A DNA stretch of 11,959 nucleotides from Anaerolineales bacterium. GTDB lineage: Bacteria; Chloroflexota; Anaerolineae; Anaerolineales; Villigracilaceae. This document shows positions 7,018 through 11,959 of this stretch, one piece after another. Location of the stretch: assembly GCA_016789485.1 (NCBI GenBank), contig JAEURE010000047.1:1-11959 (forward strand), written 5' to 3'. Position 1 is the first letter of the stretch. Each line of letters starts with the position of its first letter. Under the pieces are notes generated by a model that saw only the letters and a list, made by a program, of their open reading frames with translations, ran no database searches and had not been told where the DNA came from. Position numbers and translations under genes: made by a program.

Positions 7018-7023
7018 ATTATA
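7018..7023 (-). promoter_or_regulatory. -10 box upstream of the small minus-strand gene
   Basis: A perfect TATAAT on the minus strand lies 45 nt upstream of ATG 6972 and 6 nt upstream of the in-frame ACG at 7011. A short out-of-frame ATG frame of seven codons (7000-6977) ends 4 nt before the main ATG and may be chance or a leader. No clear -35 was found. Confidence 0.42.
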
Positions 7024-7136
7024 AGATAGAGAAAAGAAGAAACCCTTAAAATATCACAACGTTCTCCCCAACCTAGGCGAATCTGAAAAGGATTCCGAAA
7101 AATAATAATATTTGCTTGCAGTCAGGAGTTATCGTT

Positions 7137-7142
7137 TACAAT
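7137..7142 (+). promoter_or_regulatory. -10 box of a probable leaderless promoter for the SDR gene
   Basis: TACAAT (five of six consensus bases) ends 6 nt before ATG 7149, so the transcript would begin at or next to the start codon. TTGCAG at 7116-7121 could be a weak -35, but the 15-nt spacing is short. The arrangement closely copies the one before the zinc-ribbon gene. Confidence 0.45.
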
Positions 7143-7148
7143 CTTGTT

Positions 7149-7862
7149 ATGCTCCTCGCGCTCGTCACCGGCTCCGCTCACAGACTTGGCAAAGCCTTTG
7201 CTTTGTCTCTCGCCCGCATGGGATATTCCATTGCGCTGCATTATCGCGGCTCAGCGACAGAAGCAGAGCAAACCGTCAAAGAGATTCGCTCTCTCGGTGT
7301 GGATTGCCTGCCCATCCGCGCAGACTTGATCATGCCTGAAAAGATAGACTTTCTTTTTTCTCTGGTGGACGAATTTCATATGCCATTGAAAGTGGTGGTC
7401 AACTCGGCGGCGATAATGCCGGTTGGGAATCCACGTGAACTGGAGTTGCATGATTGGGACTCCGCTCTGGATCTCAATTTGCGTGCTCCGTTTCTCATTG
7501 CCCAACACGCCGCCGAACGTATGACCGATGGTGGATTGATCGTCAACATTTCTGATATCGGCGCGCAAAAAGCATGGAGCCGCTATCCATCGTACACAGT
7601 GAGTAAAGCAGGCTTGGAGTCGCGTACAAAAATGCTTGCACGAGCGTTTGCGCCCGGTATTCGCGTCAATGCCATTGCGCCGGGGCTTGTGCTCCCCTCG
7701 GATGTAGTCACAACGGAAACGTGGAACAAACTGGTCGAAAGACTACCTCTCAAACGTGCTGCCACTTTGGACGAGATCACTTCCGCTCTCGAATTTCTTA
7801 TCAAAAACGAGTATATTACTGGCCAGACCATCGTCGTGGACGGCGGATATTCATTGATCTGA
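7149..7862 (+). CDS. Short-chain dehydrogenase/reductase, pteridine-reductase-like
   Basis: The product has 237 residues from ATG 7149 and a single Rossmann-fold SDR domain. The nucleotide-binding motif is TGSAHRLG (7-14), followed by HYRGS at the end of the second strand, whose arginine suggests NADPH preference. NSAA (85-88) replaces the usual NNAG. The catalytic region is NISDIGAQ...YPSYTVSK with Tyr149 and Lys153; Asp136 sits exactly 13 residues before the Tyr, where classical SDRs have Ser. That Asp-Tyr-Lys set is typical of pteridine reductases (PTR1/FolM type), so a pterin or folate substrate is a reasonable guess. The C-terminal VDGGYSLI is standard. A TTG at 7116 would add 11 residues but overlaps the putative promoter. 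It is followed 31 nt later by the glycosyltransferase gene on the same strand; no functional link is evident. Confidence 0.9.
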   Translation: MLLALVTGSAHRLGKAFALSLARMGYSIALHYRGSATEAEQTVKEIRSLGVDCLPIRADLIMPEKIDFLFSLVDEFHMPLKVVVNSAAIMPVGNPRELELHDWDSALDLNLRAPFLIAQHAAERMTDGGLIVNISDIGAQKAWSRYPSYTVSKAGLESRTKMLARAFAPGIRVNAIAPGLVLPSDVVTTETWNKLVERLPLKRAATLDEITSALEFLIKNEYITGQTIVVDGGYSLI

Positions 7863-7893
7863 TATAGCCTGATTCTTAACTCTTGACCTCCTC

Positions 7894-9525
7894 ATGCCTT
7901 CCTTAAAAAAACTTTCCCCCGATCTCTTAATCTCTATTCTCTTAATAATATCCACCCTGTATTACGCTTTCAGCTTTGTGGATTTTTCGATCCCGCCGTT
8001 TGAAGATGCAGCCATGCTCATGCGCTATGCCCAGCATCTTGCTGGCGGTCATGGGATTGTTTGGAATATAGGCGGCGAACCTGTAGACGGCGCAACCGAT
8101 TTTCTTTTTATGGCTGCTTCTGCCACACTGATCAAACTTGGTTTTACGGTGGGTCAATCTGTTCGTGGGCTTGGATTCGTTTCGCACATTCTCACGGTTC
8201 TCATCATCTACTGGACGAATCGCCGCATCAACAGCGGTAGTATCCCTCTTTCTTTCTTAAGTGGACTTTACCTCGCCGTAGGCACGGGGCTGTCTTATGT
8301 CTCTGCTTATTTTGGGACTCCTTTCTTTGCTCTCGCCGCCGCCTCCAGCTGGGCTTTGGGCTTGCTTCTGATTAAAAAAGAGAATCCAAGCTTTTGGCTT
8401 TCCCTCGCCTTTGCCCTGAGCGGACTTGTGACTGGCTTGATCCGCCCTGAGGGAGTCATTCTCGCTTCGTTGATGTTGCTTTCTGTCATCGTCATGCGCG
8501 GACTCAAGAACTCAATCTCGATCATCATTATTTTTGGCGTTGTATTTGCAACCCTTGGCGGCGCGTATTTTCTCTGGCGTTGGAATTATTTTGGGTATCC
8601 GCTTCCCAACCCGTTTTACAAAAAAGGGGATAGTGGATGGAAATGGGACTCCTTCCAACATTCCATGCAGAATGCGTTGCGTTTGTGTCTGCCGATGGTG
8701 TTTGTATTCATTTATGGGTTCCGTTCCAATGAAACCACCAAGCGGACAATTGCCTATCTCACTCCTATCCTCGGGTTTGCCGCTGCCTTTGGCATGATCT
8801 CAGATGAGATGAACTACGGCGCCCGCTTTCAATATGCAATCGTGCCAATTGCGCTCATGTCGTGGATTCCGTTGTTGAATGGAATCAAATTTAATTGGCT
8901 CGAGCAATTCTCGGCACGGGAAAGAAGCGTGTATCTTGTTGTGCTGGTCAGCCTTTCTGCGGGACTCGTCTATTACGCATGGTTCCAGAATTGTTCCCTC
9001 ACATCTTTCCAGCAATCCTGTGATCGCCCGTACGAACAGGACGGCCGCTTTGAAATGGCGAAGATGCTGGCAGAATATCGTGGCAAGGGATATGTGATCG
9101 CGACAACCGAGGCGGGTTTGCTTCCTTATTATTCGGGCTGGGACGCGGTGGATACCTGGGGATTGAACGATCAATTTATTGCCCACAATGGTGCGTTGAC
9201 GGTGGAATATCTTGATGAATACAAGCCGCAGATCATCATGTTCCATGATTATTACTCTTCACTTGTCCCGCCGAAATTAATCGAAAAGAATCTTGCCCAG
9301 CGCTGGTTCAGCATGACAATTTTGATGAAGACCTATGCCGAGGAGAATGGCTATGTTCTGGCCGCCATTTTTGGGGACAGTCCCTACGATACCCATTATT
9401 ATTATGTGCGGACGGATTTTGAAGACAGCCAGGAGTTGGTTAAAAGAATTTCCGAGATGAAAAATTACTATTATCCAACCACGGGGAAGCGTTCGATCAA
9501 TTATGCCGAATATCCTGAGCCGTAA
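7894..9525 (+). CDS. GT-C fold membrane glycosyltransferase-like protein
   Basis: The product has 543 residues: a polytopic N-terminal part (about 10 hydrophobic helices between residues 10 and 370) and a soluble C-terminal part (about 375-543). The first loop carries PPFEDAAMLMRYAQHLAGG with Glu37-Asp38, then GIVWNIGGEPVDGATDF (54-70). This is the first-loop signature of GT-C transferases that use lipid-linked sugars; an acidic residue here is the usual catalytic base. The C-terminal part includes VIATTEAGLLPYYSGWDAVDTWGLNDQFIAH (about 395-426), a pattern shared with mannosyl- and arabinosyltransferase-like proteins. It probably transfers a sugar on the outer face of the membrane, to a lipid, glycan or protein acceptor that cannot be named. 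No Shine-Dalgarno precedes the ATG; it may be co-transcribed with the SDR gene. The family is clear, the specificity is not. Confidence 0.82.
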   Translation: MPSLKKLSPDLLISILLIISTLYYAFSFVDFSIPPFEDAAMLMRYAQHLAGGHGIVWNIGGEPVDGATDFLFMAASATLIKLGFTVGQSVRGLGFVSHILTVLIIYWTNRRINSGSIPLSFLSGLYLAVGTGLSYVSAYFGTPFFALAAASSWALGLLLIKKENPSFWLSLAFALSGLVTGLIRPEGVILASLMLLSVIVMRGLKNSISIIIIFGVVFATLGGAYFLWRWNYFGYPLPNPFYKKGDSGWKWDSFQHSMQNALRLCLPMVFVFIYGFRSNETTKRTIAYLTPILGFAAAFGMISDEMNYGARFQYAIVPIALMSWIPLLNGIKFNWLEQFSARERSVYLVVLVSLSAGLVYYAWFQNCSLTSFQQSCDRPYEQDGRFEMAKMLAEYRGKGYVIATTEAGLLPYYSGWDAVDTWGLNDQFIAHNGALTVEYLDEYKPQIIMFHDYYSSLVPPKLIEKNLAQRWFSMTILMKTYAEENGYVLAAIFGDSPYDTHYYYVRTDFEDSQELVKRISEMKNYYYPTTGKRSINYAEYPEP

Positions 9526-9537
9526 TCTGGACAATAG

Positions 9538-9562
9538 ACAATGAACGATAGGTCGTTATTGT
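9538..9562. other. Imperfect stem-loop between the glycosyltransferase and DinB genes
   Basis: ACAAT-g-AACGA pairs with TCGTT-ATTGT around a TAGG loop: ten base pairs with one bulged G. No T-tract follows directly, so it is a weak terminator candidate and could instead be an operator or mRNA leader structure. It lies 36 nt before the DinB-family start, in a 73-nt gap. Confidence 0.4.
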
Positions 9563-9586
9563 TGACCATATCAAAACTTTATTTCT

Positions 9587-9591
9587 GGAGA
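9587..9591 (+). promoter_or_regulatory. Shine-Dalgarno for the DinB-family gene
   Basis: GGAGA with a 7-nt spacer to ATG 9599. It is one of the few good ribosome binding sites in the window, implying a 5' leader rather than a leaderless transcript for this gene. Confidence 0.65.
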
Positions 9592-9598
9592 CTCAATC

Positions 9599-10069
9599 AT
9601 GTCTGAAGCTGCTGAACTTGCTGAAAAACTAAAAATCGAAGGTGAACGAATACTTCAATTCTTTTCTGGATTAAGTGAAGTCGATTGGACGAGAGAGGTT
9701 TACACGGAAGGGACGACCTGGAGTGTCCGCAGCGTGCTTTCGCATTGTGTCACCTCCGAGCGTGGATTGGTCAAGTTGTTCGAGGCAATTCGGCAGGGTG
9801 GCGCAGGTGCGGCTGATGATTTCTCGATTGACGACTACAATGCCGCGCAGCAGGAAGAGACAAAGGAACTTCCTGCTGCTGAATTACTGGAGCAGTACAA
9901 GGAAGTCCGTGCAAGCTCTGTGACCTGGGTTTCAAGTTTGAAAGATGAAGAGTTGGAAATTGCCGGGCGGCATCCGTTCCTGAATGAAACGGTCATTCGC
10001 GAAATGATAAAGATGCTCTACATCCATAATCAATTGCACTATCGCGATACGAAAAAGGCGTTGAAATAA
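9599..10069 (+). CDS. DinB-family four-helix protein
   Basis: The product has 156 residues and is all alpha-helical. Signatures of the DinB/YfiT-like fold are TTWSVRSVLSH with His49, and IHNQLHYRD near the end with His143 and His147; these three histidines form the usual divalent metal site. Members range from thiol transferases (bacillithiol or mycothiol) to isomerases and many proteins of unknown role, so the metal-binding fold is well supported but the reaction is not. The gene has its own Shine-Dalgarno. Its TAA stop overlaps the ATG of the aminotransferase by one base (TAATG), so the two are probably translated in a coupled way and may act in the same process, such as amino-acid or thiol-conjugate metabolism. 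Confidence 0.87.
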   Translation: MSEAAELAEKLKIEGERILQFFSGLSEVDWTREVYTEGTTWSVRSVLSHCVTSERGLVKLFEAIRQGGAGAADDFSIDDYNAAQQEETKELPAAELLEQYKEVRASSVTWVSSLKDEELEIAGRHPFLNETVIREMIKMLYIHNQLHYRDTKKALK

Positions 10070-11175
10070 TGCATCTTCCTCCTTTTAAACTCGAACGATA
10101 TTTTGCCAAATATGAATTCAACACGGAATTCCTGCTCTGCTCCTCGGACTGTGAAGCCATGTCCATTGCGGATTTGCTGACTTTGGAGGAAGGTGCGGCA
10201 GAGAAGTTCCAAAAGGTGTGGCTGGGTTATACCGAATCACAGGGTAGCCCAGCGTTGCGAAACGAGATTTGTGGCCTGTATACTTCTATGCAGCCTGAGG
10301 ACATTCTTGTCCATACTGGCGCGGGAGAGGCGATCTATCTTTTTATGTACGCTGCTTTCCAGCAAGGTGACCATGTCATCGTGCATTCGCCAGGCTATCA
10401 ATCTCTTGCGGAAGTAGCCCGTTCTGTCGGTTGTGATGTCAGTCCGTGGCTGGCGCGGGAGGAGAACGGCTGGGCGCTGGATATGAACGAACTCCGCCAT
10501 CTGATGCGCTCAAACACCAAAGGTATCGTCATCAATACGCCGCATAACCCGACGGGTTATTTAATGTCTCGCGTGGATTTTGAAGAATTAAATAAGTTCG
10601 CGCAGGAAAATAATCTGATCCTGTTCTCGGACGAAGTCTACCGCGAGTCTGAATACGATCCCACTGACAGACTCCCTGCCGCTTGTGATATGGGCGAGCA
10701 TGCCGTTTCGCTCGGTGTCACTTCCAAAACCTACGGGTTGGCAGGTCTGCGCATCGGATGGATTGCGACAAAGAACAAAAGGATCTACCAGAATATGGCG
10801 TCGCTTAAAGATTACACGACCATCTGTAATTCCGCGCCCAGCGAATTTCTCGCGGAAGTTGCCATGCGTCACCGTGAAAAACTGGCAAATCGAAATATTT
10901 ACATCATTAAACACAATCTTGCTATCATTGACGAACTGTTTATCAATCATCCATCCCTTTTCTCATGGCATCGCCCCAAAGCAGGCTCAATGGGCTTCCC
11001 AAAACTCTTGCAGGGAAATGTCGAATCCTTCTGCGATGACCTTGTCAAAAAAGCAGGCGTGCTTCTTCTGCCTGGCTCTGTCTATGATGATACCCACAAC
11101 CACTTCCGCCTAGGTTTGGGACGGATGAACCTTCCGCAAGCAGTGGCGCGGTTGGAAAGTTTTCTTGCTTCGTAA
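10069..11175 (+). CDS. Class I/II PLP-dependent aminotransferase
   Basis: The product has 368 residues, typical fold type I length. Residues in order: GYTESQGSPALR (53-64, N-terminal substrate and cofactor region); HTGAGEAIYLF (82-92, phosphate-binding loop); SPGY with Tyr110; NTPHNPTG with Asn160; SDEVY with Asp188 and Tyr191; SKTYGLAGLRIGW with Lys220 as the PLP Schiff-base lysine and Arg228 for the PLP phosphate; and HFRLGLGR with Arg347 for the substrate carboxylate. All key residues are intact, so it should be active. The opening ERYFAKYEF...LLCSSDCE marks a subgroup sometimes annotated as VioD/capreomycidine-synthase-like, but that name is not safe here; the amino-donor is unknown. The start is fixed by the TAATG overlap with the DinB-family gene; a weak AAGG lies 10 nt upstream. 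Confidence 0.93.
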   Translation: MHLPPFKLERYFAKYEFNTEFLLCSSDCEAMSIADLLTLEEGAAEKFQKVWLGYTESQGSPALRNEICGLYTSMQPEDILVHTGAGEAIYLFMYAAFQQGDHVIVHSPGYQSLAEVARSVGCDVSPWLAREENGWALDMNELRHLMRSNTKGIVINTPHNPTGYLMSRVDFEELNKFAQENNLILFSDEVYRESEYDPTDRLPAACDMGEHAVSLGVTSKTYGLAGLRIGWIATKNKRIYQNMASLKDYTTICNSAPSEFLAEVAMRHREKLANRNIYIIKHNLAIIDELFINHPSLFSWHRPKAGSMGFPKLLQGNVESFCDDLVKKAGVLLLPGSVYDDTHNHFRLGLGRMNLPQAVARLESFLAS

Positions 11176-11187
11176 TTGGTTTTTTTC

Positions 11188-11541
11188 TTAAATAGCTATG
11201 ATGATGCAAATTAATAAGTGTATAAGCGGTATGATGTATAAGTTTAGTGCGGTTTGTGTTTTTTGCATTCTGTGCAGGGCGAAAGAAGAAATAATGACGC
11301 CAAGCAAAATTACAGGAAATAATAAAAAAATGATGCTTATCAATAGGTGAAAATCGCCCCCATAGAAAGTAGCGCCCGGGTATTTATTTTCTCCTATATT
11401 CATAAATATCCCTAAAAATCCACAGCACCCCCCTGCTGTTACCAATACTGCAATAGCAATTGTCGTAACTATATTAAAATATGAATCTAATTTTTTGTTG
11501 GAATTGTCGCTTGTGTTGGTATCCATTTTTTTAAGTACCAT
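11188..11541 (-). CDS. Small three-helix membrane protein of unknown function
   Basis: The frame encodes 117 residues with a polar, lysine- and asparagine-containing N-terminus (1-20) and three predicted membrane helices at about 23-48, 65-88 and 100-117. Between the first two is a short loop, ENKYPGATFYGGDFH. No motif or family is recognised. The DNA is clearly more AT-rich than its neighbours and favours ATA, AAT and AAA codons, which could mean recent acquisition or simply relaxed selection. It is convergent with the aminotransferase (12-nt gap) and divergent from the following gene. Two starts are possible, ATG 11541 and ATG 11526; neither has a well-placed Shine-Dalgarno, although AAAGG abuts the first. 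A TATAAT lies about 35 nt upstream. Coding is likely from its clean hydrophobic pattern. Confidence 0.62.
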   Translation of the reverse strand: MVLKKMDTNTSDNSNKKLDSYFNIVTTIAIAVLVTAGGCCGFLGIFMNIGENKYPGATFYGGDFHLLISIIFLLFPVILLGVIISSFALHRMQKTQTALNLYIIPLIHLLICIIIAI

Positions 11542-11601
11542 CCTTTGTGATTTTATCCTTGATTATTGCCATTAATTATAAACCTTACAGAAAAAAATAA
11601 A

Positions 11602-11959
11602 TTGCTAAAACTCTCCCGCCCCCTCCACCTTCTTCTCGCCGCGTTGACTTATATCCTCGGCGCGAGTGTCCCTGCTTATCTCGGTATTCCCATTCAAACG
11701 CTGCCTTTTGTGCTTGGGCTCGTGAGTGTCCTTCTTGCACAAACGGGTATGGCACTATTTGGCGAAGTTTTTCGTCCGCACAATGAGCCGCTTTTGGATG
11801 GTGAAACGCCCCAGCAAAAAGAGACTCTTCGAAACAACATGCTTTACATCTCAGTTGGCCTGCTTGCCACCTGCGGCCTGATTATCTTTATTGTTTTCCT
11901 AAATCATAACCTCACTCTTTCTTCTTTTCTCTTTCTTCTTTCCTCCATCCTTCTCACCC
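11602..11959 (+). CDS. Multi-pass membrane protein, tentatively UbiA-like prenyltransferase (C-terminus beyond the window)
   Basis: An open frame runs off the right edge with no stop, giving about 119 visible codons. It opens KLSRPLHLLLAALTYILGAS, which resembles the first helix of UbiA-family prenyltransferases (R-P then a Y-x-L-G helix), then has a second helix (PFVLGLVSVLLAQTG) and a polar loop (GEVFRPHNEPLLDGETPQQK). A third helix follows at about LYISVGLLATCGLIIFIVFL. In UbiA enzymes this loop position holds the Asp-rich NDxxDxxxD motif; here it is not canonical, so activity and even family are uncertain. There is no ATG at the N-terminus: in-frame TTG codons at 11566 and 11602 are the only usual starts after the TGA at 11560-11562. 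The later one fits better with the hydrophobic segment. Confidence 0.55.
   Translation, partial: MLKLSRPLHLLLAALTYILGASVPAYLGIPIQTLPFVLGLVSVLLAQTGMALFGEVFRPHNEPLLDGETPQQKETLRNNMLYISVGLLATCGLIIFIVFLNHNLTLSSFLFLLSSILLT

Noticed and set aside
7116..7148. A TTG start giving 11 extra residues on the SDR protein
   Set aside because: The extension covers the -10 box, and SDR proteins normally begin a few residues before the first beta strand, as with ATG 7149.
8800..9246. A 148-codon minus-strand frame inside the glycosyltransferase gene
   Set aside because: It is antisense to conserved GT-C C-terminal sequence, lacks a ribosome binding site, and its composition looks like reverse-complement translation.
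9538..9562. Reading the stem-loop as a firm terminator
   Set aside because: The stem is imperfect and no T-tract follows within the expected distance on either strand.

Overview
The window is ordinary, densely packed bacterial chromosome with short intergenic gaps, moderate GC content and few strong Shine-Dalgarno sites. Several start codons lie 6-7 nt downstream of a -10-like hexamer, which would give leaderless mRNAs. The protein set (a C4 zinc-ribbon coiled-coil protein, a YoaR-like/class A beta-lactamase-like protein, a monofunctional proline dehydrogenase, an SsnA-type amidohydrolase and a GT-C glycosyltransferase) and the protein style resemble Chloroflexota, probably Anaerolineae. That assignment is recognition, not a computed result. 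I see no phage genes, insertion sequence, CRISPR array, tRNA or rRNA.

Left block, minus strand (1-5576). Reading leftwards: a membrane-anchored serine hydrolase of the class A beta-lactamase fold (5576-4086), closed by a strong intrinsic terminator (4048-4080); then a tight three-gene unit made of a coiled-coil C4 zinc-ribbon protein (4023-3322), a membrane-anchored NACHT-type STAND NTPase with a HEAT-like C-terminal half (3312-766), and an SsnA-like amidohydrolase (763-1) cut by the window edge. The gaps inside this unit are 9 and 2 nt, so it is probably one transcript, starting at a -10 box 7 nt before the first ATG.

Centre (5577-7148). A short divergent promoter region separates the serine hydrolase from a plus-strand proline dehydrogenase (5692-6651). 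Converging on it is a small minus-strand gene of unknown function (6972-6700). Between them lies a perfect 26-bp-arm palindrome that acts as a two-way terminator and contains the proDH stop codon. The small gene's frame stays open upstream of its first ATG to an ACG placed where a leaderless start would be expected.

Right block, plus strand (7149-11175). A pteridine-reductase-like short-chain dehydrogenase (Asp in place of the catalytic Ser), a GT-C membrane glycosyltransferase, a DinB-fold protein and a class I/II aminotransferase. The last two overlap by one base (TAATG) and are probably translationally coupled. The window ends with a small AT-rich three-helix membrane protein on the minus strand (11541-11188) and the start of a plus-strand multi-pass membrane protein, tentatively UbiA-like, which runs off the right edge.

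The part most worth following is the zinc ribbon - NACHT/HEAT - SsnA unit. It combines a sensor-type ATPase with a nucleic-acid-type zinc ribbon and a metal-dependent deaminase-fold enzyme. Its function cannot be read from the sequence alone.
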